DNA from: Bugula neritina
Lineage: Eukaryota; Bryozoa; Gymnolaemata; Cheilostomatida; Bugulidae
Assembly: GCA_964035545.1 (NCBI GenBank)
Contig: OZ037765.1
Span: 15,556,698-15,620,697 of the forward strand
DNA: 64,000 nucleotides
Reading direction: 5' to 3'
The translations under genes were made by a program, and so were the position numbers. The notes below the pieces were generated by a model. That model was given only the letters and a program-made list of their open reading frames with translations, was not told the DNA's origin and did no database searches. Below, piece by piece: positions 35,359 through 47,965 of the stretch; the first letter of the stretch is position 1; the number at the start of each line of letters is the position of its first letter.

Positions 35359-36996
35359 CTACAGTGAATAGTAGCCCGAGGAGCGGCCCGGTATTGTACA
35401 GTTTCGTACTACCTGCACGCCTCCCACTAGAGGACGACCGAACTTGTCGACACAGGTGAGCTCTCGCTTGGCTATTAGCATTGCAGATTTACTGAAGTCA
35501 ATGTGACACCCGTGTCGTTTCAAGAACGGCATCCCGAGGATAGCATTCTCTTCGAGCTGGCTGATGACAAACGTCTCCCGTATAGCTTGGTCACGGACAC
35601 GCCCAGTTAGTTCTACAATACCATAGAAGGGGATGCATGACCCATCCGCCAGGGTGCCATGCTCCCCCGTGTACGGTTGTACCCTACCCTTATCCTTGGG
35701 AAGAAGGGCATCGAAGACACGACGGCTGAGGAGGTTCGTGGTACACCGGGAGTCTAGCAGGAAAATGACAGCTTCGCCGGCCACCTTGCCCGGTAGGAAA
35801 TAACTATCTTCATGTGGTTGTACCCTCACTCCCCCTGCAAACTCGGCTTTGGTAGGGTAGGGCTTTTTCGAGCCGGCCCGTGGTCTACGAAGCTTCTTGC
35901 GGCGAGGGATTTGCCTTCGAGAGGCAGGATTTCCCTCCTCGGCTTTCAGGTAGAGTCTGCTAGTCGGTTCGTGCTCTGGTAGCTGATCAAAGCGGTTTGC
36001 GAGTGGCAATGTAAAAGTCCCCAGTCGATTTTCAGGTCGACTGGTCCTACGTGGTACCTGCCACTCGTGAAGGTTGTACCGTCGCGTCCTTACAGACAGT
36101 TGGCAGTTTCCTGTGTTGGAGTCCTTTACTTTTGGCCTGCAGGAGGCGGAGACGTTCGCGGGCCGTGGAAGTTTAATCCATGTCTGTTCTGGGGGCATTC
36201 CGTCCTTGACTGCCACACCCCCAACATAGGGCTGGCGGCCGCGGGGTCTCATCTGCAACCGCACGGGTCTTTGGACGAGCCCTGTTGTGTCAAAACGGGC
36301 GAGGACCCCCACTAACTTCTTTAGCATTCTGCCATGCGGTTGACCTCTGTGTCCAAAAGGAAGTTGGTGGAGGTAGTTGCTACTTGTGTTGATGGTAGTG
36401 GCCTGCCATGTCCCTCCCTGGAGTTCACAGTGTAGCTGTTTTGCTAATAGGTGGGCCTCGCCTCTGTGCAAAGCTTTCTCTACTATGGTCACCCCTTTTG
36501 CTTAAAGCTGATGGTGGAGACCCAGATCATTGAGTGACTGCACGAAGGCGTCATAGGTATACCGCTCTTGGTGTCTCGCTGGTAAGTAGCTGTATGCAAT
36601 CTGTGCCAGTCTCTTCACCGTAGCTGCATGCTCCTGTAGGGGCGTACGTGGTTTGCGACACAGCCCTTGTAGACAGGCCCTGGCGTTTACAGCAGAGATG
36701 CCGAAACGGGCCCGCAGTGCAGCCAAGATCCCATCTACGCTGGTTCCCAGCCTGTACGGTTTGGCCTGTTCCGTTTGTGCCATCCGTAGCTGGATCAGGG
36801 CTACCCTAGGTGGCCACTGAATGATGTCTATCACCTCACTGAATTCTTGGATAAACTGCTCTACATCTTCCAAGCCAGTGAAGGTAGGGGTTTTCAGGCG
36901 ATACCTGTCGGCCTCCTCCCCTTGTAACACGGGGCCCTCTGGGGCTACAGCAATATCAGACTCACCTTCCCTATGTCGAGCTGGTTCTCCCGCCAT
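35359..36996 (-). pseudogene. gag: G1 gag and protease in one frame
   Basis: Start chosen at ATG 36996 (MAGEPARHRE), aligned with G4 gag. The Gag core reads FTGLEDVEQFIQEFSEVID ... AALRARFGISAVNARA. One TAA at 36502-36504 interrupts it, yet the same frame stays open for another 377 codons into the protease. The CCHC knuckle of G4 is lost: Cys-Trp-Gly-Cys survives only in another frame, without its His. The protease active site reads LLDSRCTTN, with Arg in place of the Gly of Asp-Ser/Thr-Gly, so the enzyme would be dead. The frameshift signal of G4 is not preserved. Confidence 0.8.
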
Positions 36997-37040
36997 CCTG
37001 GTCCGTATCGATGTCAATCAGATCTGCATTGCACAGAGTA

Positions 37041-37060
37041 GAATCCCACCGCTGCCACCA
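37041..37060 (-). promoter_or_regulatory. Primer-binding site of G1
   Basis: On the minus strand TGGTGGCAGCGGTGGGATTC begins one base after the LTR. It is complementary to the 3' end of a tRNA-Leu (AAG type) plus CCA, as known from metazoan tRNAs. The same site follows the LTR in G2 and G4. Confidence 0.8.
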
Positions 37061-37061
37061 C

Positions 37062-37393
37062 TGTGATAATTCTGTCAATTATTACTGAGAGTGGATTCTG
37101 TATGTGCAATGGTGTCTTATTTGATTAACAATTTAAATCAACTACCCAGCTGCTAGCGTAATAAAAAAACTATATTTGTTGCCTATATACAAATTATAAG
37201 AGAGAGAGAGACACATCCAGTATCTAAGTTACATATCCCGTCTAGTTAAAACCTACTACATTCGTCAACATACTACTTCTAACTGATTATATGGTCTTCC
37301 GGACACATTCTGCTCCGCAGGGGGTAGTCACCTACTTAAACATTATTGGCTATTAGACACGTGCACGATTTGTACGCTTTACTAGCCACTACA
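37062..37393 (-). repeat. 5' LTR of G1
   Basis: 332-bp partner of 27844..28173 with TG...CA ends, carrying a (GA)n-like run (GAGAGAGAGA on the plus strand). Followed outside by the TTAT duplication. Confidence 0.9.
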
Positions 37394-37397
37394 TTAT

Positions 37398-38559
37398 GTA
37401 AAATTATAGACAATAGAAGATAGAAAAAGTGGGAGCATTTAAATTGAATTTAAATTACTAGTAAAACTTACTTTCATTAGTTGTTTGCTACGTAATTTAA
37501 GCCTAATAGTCCTGTAAGTTTATGAATAATCTGCACAACACCTATTAATTTTATATAAGCTGTTGTTATAGTGGTAATTTACTATTTAGATTTAGTGGCT
37601 AACTTGGCTGGCATACAATATTGGCTGTCTGCATAATATACAATATTATTATTACTATCTGTATGGACTTCAGACTGCCATTGTCCTACCAGCAGACAGC
37701 CCATATCAATAAGCTGAATAGATGAATAGACACATTTACATTTAGTATTGCAGCAGCTTGACTTTACTCTTTATAATTTGGATTACGTAATCATTAATGA
37801 TTAAGATTATAAATACTTTCAATTCATATCTCTGCTGTCTAGAAAGCAGAGTTTGACGACCTGCAGTAATATAGTTATATTGGTGAGTGTGGAATATGTG
37901 TGGCTTAAATGAATATGAAAAGTATAAAAGGGAGTGCGTATGAGAGAGAGAAAGAGGAGAGATAGAGTGAATGAAGAGATTGAAGATTGTGCAGAATGCA
38001 TTAAATTATATGAGTGAGTGCTAGCCCAAGTAGTCGACGGCGGAGCACACACAGACAAATACCCCAACCCGGAGACTCGACAATACCCTTGCAGACTAAT
38101 ACCCCTGCAGACTGACGGGAGCTGGAGTCATCTTGCAGCCAAGCCAAGCGACCCGTGCCTGTATGCTAAACTCGAGCTCACTTAAAGGCTACAAAACAAT
38201 TATATTATTCGGTGAGTTGCAATAGCTAAAAACTCCATATCCCGATACAACACTGTCAAGCTAAAATATTAAGATTAATTATCTTAAATTGGCCAAATTA
38301 CTTTATACTAAAAGCTTTACTGGGCAGAGTTTATAGCTGGCGTTTAATTTTAGAGTATGGAAATTTTGTTTTTCAACAGCAGTAGCTTTTATCACTCAGG
38401 TGGGTAAAAAAGTATACTATTAAAGTACTCTTCACTTAAAAGGAGGCAACTCCGCGAAATTGATCTGACACTCTCATGGAAAAATGATCGATCTGAGCAC
38501 ATGTCTCAGATTGATCTCAGCGAGATCGATCTGAGATCGATCCATGGAAAGCCCGTGAT
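37398..38559. other. Right part of DNA transposon; TATA-like motif
   Basis: No gene recognised. It holds AT-rich sequence, a TATA-like TATAAAAG at 37923..37930 followed by purine-rich GAGAGAGAGAAAG sequence, and at 38440..38559 the GATCGATCT-rich right end of the transposon. Short ORFs here show no family features. Confidence 0.45.
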
Positions 38560-38983
38560 TGTTGATGATGGCGTCTGACAATTGACTTAGACCTCAGGCT
38601 ATCAGCTAAATACTTAATACTAATACTCCGTAGCGATTCAACCTATAACTGTTATAACCCAACACGCTGATATGTTTGGCCTCCTCATCATCATTCTATT
38701 GTTACAATGTTATTATATTAATTTGTATTATGTGTATACTCTGTAGCATACTATATAGTAATTACGTGTACTCGGTTATATAATCTTTTTGTGTCTAAGC
38801 ATTACTTATACTAATATTACTTTATTGTGTGTTTGTAGTACATTCTCTGGCTTATGGTTTGAGACAGATTAAAGATTACCTACCACTCGAAACTAATCCA
38901 AACTTTCTTATCTCAATATCTGTTTATCCACAAACAACTACAATAACAATTACAAAACATTGGAATAATCACTGACATAAACA
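38560..38983 (+). repeat. 5' LTR of G5
   Basis: Starts TGTTGATGATGG, ends ATAAACA. The 3' LTR is its partner. Confidence 0.9.
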
Positions 38984-38997
38984 TGGTGCCCCGAGTA
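38984..38997 (+). promoter_or_regulatory. Primer-binding site of G5
   Basis: TGGTGCCCCGAGTA directly follows the LTR. The first ten bases fit the 3' end of metazoan elongator tRNA-Met plus CCA, with one mismatch soon after. The tRNA assignment is tentative. Confidence 0.55.
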
Positions 38998-39072
38998 AGG
39001 AAGTTATTACACTGAATGCTACCTATACTACAGCTAGTTCCTGATACAAGATACAAAATAGTTATTGTAAAC

Positions 39073-41238
39073 ATGGCAACTGCACAAGATTTTCTTATGC
39101 CCAAACTCCTGCAAGATGGTGCAGAGTTGTCCACCCAATGGTCCCGCTTCAAGGAAGAGTTTGACTATTACCTAATAGCTGCAGAAAAATCTGACCAAGA
39201 GGATGAAATAAAAATAGCCATTCTACTGCAGACCATTGGACCAAGAGGTGTAGACATATTCAAAAGTTTCAAGTTTGGAGAAGGAAAATCTAAAGATGTT
39301 TACAAGGATGTCCTAAAAAAATTTGACAAGTTTTGTAAAAAGACCTCCAACAAAACAATCAAAAGACATCAACTGCTATCGACAAAACAGGAATGCCTAT
39401 CAATAGATGAGTATGTCACCAACTTACATAGGATCGCCAGAGAATGTGACCTTGGTGACATGTACGATGACTTTTTTATGCAGGCCTTATTTCTTGGCAT
39501 CAACGACGAACAACTGCGGAGAAAATTGTTCGAGGAGTCAGAAAACATAGACCTCGAAAAAGCTATTAAAAAGTGGAAATTGGCTGAGAGCTCTCAGCGT
39601 GATATGAAGGCTATTAAAGCGGAAGGAGAATCAATTCACACATTTGGTCACAAGCCCACTAAAGCAAACAAAAGTGTCAAACAGTACTTACACACAACTG
39701 ACAAGGAAGCGAATAATCCTGCTAAATCTAACTGTGGAAACTGTGGCAATTCTCATCCTCCTCGCAAATGCCCAGCATATGGCAAACAGTGCAGTAACTG
39801 CAAGAAATTTAACCACTTCAGAGCGGTCTGCAGATCTAAGAGATACGGCAGAATAAATGCAGTCGCTGAACACATAGCTTCTAACGAGAGCAGTGATTCA
39901 GAATCTCTTATGTACATACAAGCAGTAAAGAAAGAAAAGAGACTCACCGCCAACATCGATACTAGATCTAGGAATAAGCGTGCTAAAATAGAATATCAGC
40001 TAGACACAGGAGCCTCGTGCAACATATTAAATCAAAAAGATTATCTGGCTTGTGGAGCACCGGCACTGAGTCAAAAGAAACTACCCAACCTTCAACTCTA
40101 TGATGGCACTCATACCAGAACTACAGGGCTCTGCGAACTGAGATTAACAGGCAAAACATTTCGATTCTATGTGGTCAAGACTGGAAACATGAGTCTACTC
40201 TCTTTGGACACGTGCTTAGAACTTGGGCTGCTATCCATCAAAAACGAATGGGTAAACTTCATATCACCACCTGAACACACAGATGTAGATCAGCTCATCC
40301 AGGAATATGGGTTGATTTTTGAGGGCGTTGGTTGTCTTCCGGGAGAATATCGCATTGAAGTAGACCTTAATGTATCCCCCACCCAGTCAATCAACAGAAA
40401 AGTGGCCTTATCGATGAGACAGGACCTAAAAGATAAACTGGAATTGTTGGTCAACAACAAGATTATAGCCAAAGTAGACTATCCAACCCCCTGGATCAGC
40501 AACACACTGGCCCGAAGAAAGCCCAATGGAAAGCTCCGAGTATGTATCAACCCTGCCAACTTGAACAAGGCCATAAAGAGGAACCACTATCCAATGCCCA
40601 CATTGGAAGATGTACTGCCAGAATTAGATGGAGCCAAATTTTTTTTGCTATGTGATGCAAAGGATGGTTTCCTTCAAGTCAAGCTGGACAGTGAATCAAG
40701 TGATCTCACTACGTTCTGGACGCCGTACGAGAAGTACAAGTGGTTACGGATGCCGTTTGGCTTATCTTCAAGCCCAGAGGAATTTTAGCGCCGGCTATCA
40801 GAGGCTCTTGCAGGTTTAGACGGGACCATGAAAGTGGCTGACGACACCCTTGTATATGGTAAAGAGGCCACTATGGAAGAAGCCCGACTAGATCACAACA
40901 ACAACCTGGGGAACCTTTTTGAGAGGGCCCGGGAGACAAACCTGAAACTGAATAAAGACAAATGCAGATTTCTCTTGAGTGAACTACAATACATTGGCCA
41001 CATCATTTCAAACGAGGATGTGAAGAAAGACCCTAAGAAAACCAGCGCGATCCAGGACATGAACACACCAACTGACGGAGAAGGAGTTCGCAGGTTTCTA
41101 GGTCACATTAACTACTTGTCAAAGCTCATTCCCAACTGTTCGACCGAAACCGAACCTCTACGAAGACTCATTGGGACGACAAAAGTCGATTTCAGCTGGG
41201 GAGAAGACCAAGAGAGAGCATTTAAAAAGCTCAAACAA
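39073..41238 (+). pseudogene. gag-pol: G5 gag, protease and RT
   Basis: Start chosen at ATG 39073 (MATAQDFLMPKL); the frame is open from 39016. The order is: a Gag core of ~200 residues (LSTQWSRFKEEFDYYL ... RKLFEESENIDLEKAI); two CCHC-type knuckles (CGNCGNSHPPRKC, CSNCKKFNHFRAVC); protease YQLDTGASCNILN with an intact Asp-Thr-Gly; RT with RKPNGKLRVCINPANLNKAI, FLLCDAKDGFLQVKL, RMPFGLSSSPEEF and the active site VADDTLVYG; then the thumb and RRFLGHINYLSKLIP. The only defect in this half is a TAG at 40786-40788 (probably from CAG) just before the RT active site. The foldback element interrupts pol after Lys-Leu-Lys-Gln. Confidence 0.88.
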
Positions 41239-44106
41239 TAGAGGGGTTTCAGACATCCCTTTAGGGGAATTTGTATTTTAAAGTTGTCTCCCCCTACAGG
41301 GATTGGGGGCAGTCTCGATGATATATAGAAGGCCCATAAAATAAGTAGAAATGTAAGGTTTGAGTGAAGACTACTACTAGTATAAGTTTTATTTTTTCTG
41401 AGATTAATATTTTGGCATAATAAGTACACATATGAGCAGTTTTAGAAATTTTTTAAAAAGTTTTGTTAATGATGAATGGCACAAAAACAAAACTTCAAAG
41501 CATATTTGTGGTTTTGGTTATTGAGCAAATCTGAAGCTGGCAGCTGTCATTAATATTTGCTTTGCTGACTGTAACCAGTCTGTTTAGAGCTGCTAACCTT
41601 TCAACTCTTAGAACAATAATAACGTGCCCGTACACTATATAGCTGCACTAGTGGGCTCTGTCTTACTGAACTCCAAATGCTCCAAATTATGGGTTAGAAC
41701 ACATGCCTGTACGTTTATGAAGGCACTGGCTCATTTGTATTAACATGTTCACGTACTTACACACCTATACTATGAAAATAACTAAGCCACCCTACTATCT
41801 AATATTTCTATATATCAAAAAAATTATTATAATTATAAAGATATGTATTAAAATAGATACATTAAATTTGTAATTTTAAGCAACATCTTATCTAAAAATG
41901 CCAAACACTGTATAGCTATATATATGTTTTAAAAGCATTTGTTTACATGGCATGCCTGCAAGTCAATGAAAATATTTAGAGAACAGTAAAAAGAAGCATA
42001 TAAATTTCAAAATAGTTTCTTCTTTTCTGAGATGAATATTTTGGAAATGTCCCACAATTCAACATTTAAATTAAGTCTGTAAAAAACATTTCACAGTGTA
42101 TTTTCAATAAATAATTATTCTTGCAAGCTGTTTGTATACCAAAATTTCTAATACAGAAATGTTTTTGGAGCATTGTAAATTATATACTGCTGCATTGCAG
42201 AAAAAAATCATCAAAAAAGCACTTTTCAGTCAAATCAACTTGGCTTGTTTCCAAAAAAGAGTTGAAATGTACATTTAGTACCAGCTGTAAAGTATAGAAA
42301 GAACGAACTATGTCATAATGACTGCATTCTTATGACACTAATGAAATTAAGATTGGCTTTACTCCATACCGATCTTGCTCAATGGTGGAGTTTTAAATAA
42401 TGCTACTAAGTTTCACTAAATTCCAAGATAACACTTGTTATATCAAATTATTTGGCTTTGCTGATTTAGCAATATTATGTACATTTTGTACTTATTTATC
42501 TCTAGGTCAGTTTTCAGCCATGTATTTGACCACATTGCTATACTTCCTTTGTGCCAGCATTCTCTCCTTTATATCTTTTCTGTGGTTTCTAATAATTTTC
42601 AGTGGTATGTCACTGTATGTAAACTATGTGAACCATCAGGCTATCTCTTATACAATGCATGCTGCTCTAAGAATAACAGCAGCTGTTTTGTATTCAATCA
42701 ACCTCATTGCGAGAATTTTGTTTGCTTGAAGCTCCCTGTTGAGTAGCTGTCTCTCTATATTACATAACTGCTTGTTCAAGAAAGTGCAAGATGAGAACTG
42801 TCCAACTTTAGCTGTCTAACTTAAATTACATTATATAGGATTACATCACTACATAATAAGCTGATTAAACAACACATATAAATCGGCCAAAAACACCACA
42901 CACTTGACTAGCTCTAGTTTGACTCATTTATATTTCGAGTTTTTCACATTACTTGAACATGCTTTAGCCAATTTGTTGCATTAATTTTCATCCATACATG
43001 TAATACAAGAATTTAGTATATTATTTTTTTAGGTTTGGATTGTCTACTAGGCAGGTATCACAGATATTTAATCAGACTGTGAAGTTGCTTAGAGGAGCTC
43101 TAAATCCAGTGATGGTATTTTATCAACACACGAGGTTAATAAAACAATTCCACCTTAATGAACTTTGACCTAGTTAACTAGACCACTGTAAAATGGCATG
43201 CCAGAACAAACGCAAACCAGCTTGCAAGAATAATTATTCATTAGAATACACTGTGAAAAATTATTTTACAGACTTAATTTAAAAGTTGAATTGTGGGACA
43301 TTTCCAAAATATTCATCTCAGAAAAGAAGAAACTATTCTGAAATTTATATGCTTCTTTTTACTGTTCTCTAAATATTTTCATTGACTTGCAGGCATGCCA
43401 TGTAAACAAATGTTTTTAAAACATATATATAGTTATACAGTGTTTGGCATCTTTAGATAAGATGTTGCTTGAAATTACAAATTTAATCTATCTATTTTAA
43501 TACATATCTTTATATTTATAATAATTTTGTTAATATATAGAAATATTAGATAGTACGGTGGCTTAGTTATTTTCATAGTATAGGTCTGTAAGTACGTGAA
43601 CATGTTAATACAAATGAGCCAGTGCCTTCATAAACGTACAGGCATGTGTTCTAACCCATAATTTGGAGCATTTGGAGTTCAGTAAGACAGAGCCCACTAG
43701 TGCAGCTATATAGTGTACGAGCACGTTATTATTGTTCTAAGAGTTGAAAGGTTAGCAGCTCTAAACAGACTGGTTACAGTCAGCAAAGCAAATAATAATG
43801 ACAGCTGCCAGCTTCAGATTTGCTCAATAACCAAAATCACAAATATGCTTTAAAGTTTTGTTTTTGTGCCATTCATCATTAACAAATTTTTTTTAAAAAT
43901 TTCTGAAACTGCTCATATGTGTACTTATGCCAAAATATTAATCTCAGAAAAAATAAAACTTATACTAGTAGTAGTCTTCGCTCAAACCTTACATTTCTAC
44001 TTGTTTTATGGGCCGTCTATATATCATCGAGACTGCGCCCAATCCCTGTAGGGGGAAACAACTTTAAAATACAAATTCCCCTAGAGGGATGTCTTAAACC
44101 CCTCTA
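41239..44106. mobile_element. Foldback DNA element with ~0.9-kb inverted repeats
   Basis: Left arm 41239..~42134 and right arm ~43211..44106 are reverse complements at roughly 95% identity by eye, ending TAGAGGGGTTT. The ~1.08-kb middle has no recognisable transposase. One 109-codon hydrophobic ORF (42400..42729) has no family features. Flanks are CAA on the left and TTG on the right; excising the 2868 bp leaves a pol frame of the expected length, so no target duplication is evident. It is non-autonomous and its superfamily is unknown. Confidence 0.8.
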
Positions 44107-45935
44107 TTGGCGGTGAACGATGTTACCCTACAATACTTCAAGGTTAACAAGCCGGTAATTGTACAAGCGGATGCCTCTACTAAAGGATTAGGGGCAGCCC
44201 TAATACAAGGTGGCAGACCAGTGGCTTACGCATCAAGAAGTCTCTCAGAAAGTGAAAAAAATTATGCTCTTATTGAGCTTGAACTACTAGCCATTGTATT
44301 TGCAATGACAAGATTTGACCAGTATGTGTTCGGCAATCCTAATATAACTATACACACCGACCATGAACCACTGATACCAATTTTCAGAAAGTCTCTGCTC
44401 CGGGCTCCCAAGCGATTGCAAGCAATGATGCTAGCCCTTCAGCGATACCCAGCCAAGGTTGAACATAGACCGGGAGCACAACAGGTCACTGCAGACATGC
44501 TGTCAAGGTCGCCCACCGATATGGCCGAGTAAGGAGATACTCCCGTAGATCAGATATTTCAAATAGCGTCCTTCCTTTCTGATCTAGACATCACAAATTC
44601 ACAGGAAGACTTACCAGTGTCTAAACCTACCTATCAAGATATCAAAAATGCTACTCTTGGAGACCACGTGCTCCAAGCAATCCAACAGTTAATTGTCAAA
44701 GGATGGCCCGTAAAGCCAACTGAGCTACCAGAAATCTTGCGGGCATTCTACCATGTTAAAGATGAACTAGCAACTTTAGATGAAGTCATCTATCGAGGAC
44801 CTCAATTAGTAATTTCAAAATCCTACAGACCAGTCATACTGAAAAAAATTACATCTCAGCCATCAAGGAACAGCAGCTACCCTTCGAAGAGCACGGTCTT
44901 GTGTATACTGGCCACAAATGTCAAATGATATCACCTGTCACGTTAATCAGTGTGTAGCTCGCGCATATGATGCTCCTAGTCAACAGAAAGAAACCATTCA
45001 ACACCATGATATACCAGCAATCCCATGGTGCAAAGTCGGAATGAATTTGTTCTCCTTCAAACAGCAAGACTACTTGATAATTGTGGACTACTTTAGTGAT
45101 TTCTTTGAATGCGAAAGATTAAAGGAAGCAACTTCAAAAGCTGTCATCAAAGCCAGCAAAAGAGCTTTTGCCAGATTTGGAATCCCAGAAGTGGTTCATT
45201 CAGACAATGGCCCACAATTCACCTCTTTAGAATTTACAGTTTCGTAAAGAATGGGGTTTTCGCCATACGACTAGTTCCCCAAGACACCCACAATCCAATG
45301 GGAAGGTGGAAGCAGCAGTCAAAGTTACAAAGAGACTATTTATGAGATCCGAAGACCCTTTTTGGCCTTACTGGAACTTAGAAACACTCCAACAGCTGGC
45401 ATGTCCTTGAGTCCAATAGAACGGATCCTCGGAAAACCTACACGCTCACTGTTGCTTACTGGTCACAGCATCTCCAAGCAAACACACAAAAAACGCTCTC
45501 AGAGAAAAGGCTGCAAAGAAACTTATCACGCAGAAGAGCTACAACAAATCTGCTAAAGACCTCATGTGGCTAACAACGGGTTTACCTGTGCTTATCAGAG
45601 ACACAGCCAACATGAAGAACAAGTGGAACCGAGGCAAAGTTCTGGAAATGCTCTCAGACAGATCTTACTCAGTGCTTAATGAAGAAACTGAAAACATTAT
45701 CAGACGAACTCGAAGAGACCTACAACAGCTACCCAGAGAACAACTTACTAAAACCGCCGATGTCCAGCCAGTAATTACACCAACCAATTCTACTGAGGAA
45801 CAACCACCTAGTCCACCAGAAGACACTCTAATCAGATCTGACCCTGATCAAAATTTAGAGCGATTAAACATACACACCCGCCCATTAAGAGAAAGAAAAA
45901 TGCTTCCAAAATACCAAGACTATGTGTTGAAGTAG
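44107..45935 (+). pseudogene. pol: G5 RNase H, integrase and C-terminal domain
   Basis: Continues pol after the foldback element: RNase H with VIVQADASTKGLGAALIQ, LIELELLAIVFAM and ITIHTDHEPL, then KVEHRPGAQQVTADMLSR. A TAA at 44530 and frameshifts around 44925 and 45245 break it. Integrase shows VGMNLFSFKQQDYLIIVDY and VVHSDNGPQFTS (second Asp), but the E-containing helix is disrupted (NPMGRWKQQSK in a shifted frame). The C-terminal domain (LPVLIRDTANMKNKWNRGKV ... PLRERKMLPKYQDYVLK) ends at 45935. Confidence 0.82.
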
Positions 45936-46049
45936 CCCATGATCTGGACTAACTAAGCTTTTACCGTATCAACCCTTTGGCTACTAAAACTATATTGACC
46001 TAATCAATTATAATCTATTCATTTCACTCTCAAACTTATACCACCTTTT

Positions 46050-46065
46050 GTAAAAGAAAAGGAGA
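46050..46065 (+). promoter_or_regulatory. Polypurine tract of G5
   Basis: A purine-rich run (TAAAAGAAAAGGAGA) directly before the 3' LTR, the usual plus-strand primer of LTR elements. Confidence 0.75.
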
Positions 46066-46489
46066 TGTTGATGATGGCGTCTGACAATTGACTTAGACCT
46101 CAGGCTATCAGCTAAATACTTAATACTAATACTCCGTAGCGATTCAACCTATAACTGTTATAACCCAACACGCTGATATGTTTGGCCTCCCCATCATCAT
46201 TCTGTTGTTACAATGTTATTATATTAATTTGTATTATGTGTATACTCTGTAGCATACGATATAGTAATTACGTGTACTCGGTTATATAATCATTTTGTGT
46301 CTAAGCATTACTTATACTAATATTACTTTATTGTGTGTTTATAGTACATTCTCGGGCTTACGGTTTGAGACAGATTGAAGATAACCTACCACTCGAAACT
46401 AATCCAAACTTTCTTATCTCAATATCTGTTTATCCACAAACAACTACAATAACAATTACAAAACATTGGAATAATCACTGACATAAACG
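46066..46489 (+). repeat. 3' LTR of G5
   Basis: Same length as the 5' LTR. The terminal base is G instead of A. GTGAT follows. Confidence 0.88.
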
Positions 46490-46495
46490 GTGATT

Positions 46496-46865
46496 AACTA
46501 GTGATGAGGTGGTCACTTTTGATAGGTTTTAAAATGACTAAGAAAAGTATAAGCAAAACTAATTTAGCCCTCCTAAAAAAAATTGCAACCAAAAAAGTTT
46601 ATTCTTCACTGAGCATAGGATTGTTGCTTGTTAAATTATAACCTTAACTAAATAAGTCAAGACAGCAAGTGAACCACTTTAGGTGATAGATGAATACTCT
46701 ATATAAAACATCTTTGTCTAGACATCTAAACTGCTAACCCCTACAGACAAATATACAGATGGTTCAACTACTAATGTTTAATGAAATAGTTGTAAAGTTT
46801 AGAGGTAAGAACCATAATGGGATAGGTGCATAAGCAATATTAGCAGCAGTGATGGTTGATTTAAC
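46496..46865. other. No gene recognised
   Basis: AT-rich sequence between the transposon end and dispersed repeat R; no ORF or repeat structure was seen. Confidence 0.4.
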
Positions 46866-47202
46866 CTCTTTAGTAGTTCCCATGGCTTACATGCTATAAA
46901 ATCCTTGCTGAATAGCCTATTTATTATTGTGAACAAAATATTGGTAAATAGAAAGTTGGTATAATACTACCCTGTAGCTTGCACCATGTAAATGTAGACA
47001 GAGTGTACACTGTTCAGGCAATCAGATGTATGTTTTAGAAGACCATTCAAAAACACAGCCAATCACAGTTCTGTACCAAAGTCTGGTGGCTCATTACCAG
47101 CTGGCATATTGGGGAACAATAGTAATTCATACTTGTATAATAGAGAACAAATAAAGCTAAGAGTTATGTAACAACTGGCCTTGAGCTGCAAAACTGTACC
47201 AG
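46866..47202 (-). repeat. Dispersed repeat R, left half split by G2
   Basis: Reverse complement of about 26345..26645. It breaks at ACTGTACCAG, where the G2 LTR starts; CCAG is duplicated at the other side of G2. Confidence 0.75.
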
Positions 47203-47533
47203 TGTTATAATTTTATGCTCAGGGGTTGGTGTGCAATCAAGTGACTCTTATTCAATATGCTAAATCAACTTCGCCAGTGTGATTCGAGTTAATACTAATA
47301 TATTTACACACAATGATACATCACAAAAACTACAGTCATCAAAATACAATCAGCTAATCGATACGGTCTATACAGTTCACCAGACTAATTTTAGCTAACT
47401 ACAACGCGGGAAGCTATAACTACTAAAAAACTGTCAGTCATTCTGATTGGTTGTCTGCTGTCCCGGGTCATCCCAATGACCCCGTGCTGCAATCGTAAGG
47501 GGAATTAGCATTTCCCCATTATTGCGATGGTAG
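47203..47533 (-). repeat. 3' LTR of G2, start truncated
   Basis: Matches 52158..~52489 but lacks the first ~17 bp (TGTGGTGGCTC...). In place of these, accessory ORF sequence runs directly into the LTR. Confidence 0.75.
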
Positions 47534-47965
47534 CCCCTCTTCTACGGTAGCTAGGCGAGTACGATCTGGAGATGGGGTCGGGATCTTACGAAGGGGAGGC
47601 ACTGCTTCTTCTTCCATATCGGCATAGGTGGGTTCTTCGGGAGTATATGCAATCCCGGGTCTGTCAGATACCATCGACGATTGTTGGCGAGCATACTTCA
47701 GCACATGCTGGAACCCTGAGGTCAAGACGGCCAGCACCATCGCTTTCTTGACTAAGGGCCGTATTAGTGTTAAAAAATCTGGGTATGAGTCAGCATCCAC
47801 GACGTAGTTTTCCCCCGGGAAGCATCCAGATGCTCGATGTCTAATGATTGGGTAGAGATAGACATCGTGGTGTCCGCATGGACAGAATGTCAATAGAAAA
47901 AGTGCATCCACATGCAATCTTAGAGAGCGGTGAGACGGGCTATCCTCGTAACATATTTGGCATTA
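47519..47965 (-). pseudogene. G2 accessory gene fragment
   Basis: Homologous to the G1 and G3 accessory ORFs. The minus strand reads CQIC ... SLRLHVDALFLLTFCPCGHHDVYLYPIIRHR..GCF, then YVVDADSYPDFLTLIRPL, keeping Cys-x-Cys-Gly-x-His-His, Arg-His and a late Cys. A further acidic/Pro-rich stretch (YTPEEPTYADMEEEAVPP) is present, but the basic patch and Leu-rich helix seen in G1 and G3 are missing because the ORF runs into the 3' LTR and stops there. Upstream, 48304..48136 has donor- and acceptor-like splice sites. Confidence 0.6.

Larger units (their letters stand above)
38560..46489 (+). mobile_element. Gypsy element G5 (Mag-like), split by a foldback element
   Basis: Two 424-bp LTRs (38560..38983, 46066..46489) differing at about ten positions (about 2.4%), flanked by GTGAT duplications (38555..38559 and 46490..46494). 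It has a primer site, a single gag-pol frame, and a polypurine tract. It resembles the Mag branch of Gypsy by its compact gag-pol with tandem CCHC knuckles. A 2868-bp foldback element sits in pol between RT and RNase H. Confidence 0.9.

Noticed and set aside
37819-38067. 82-codon minus-strand ORF near a TATA-like box
   Set aside because: Low-complexity Ser/Thr/His/Leu composition opposite a purine-rich run; no homology recognised.
42400-42746. Hydrophobic 109-codon ORF inside the foldback element
   Set aside because: AT-rich (U-rich codons give hydrophobic residues by chance), overlapped by another ORF of similar length, no family motif.
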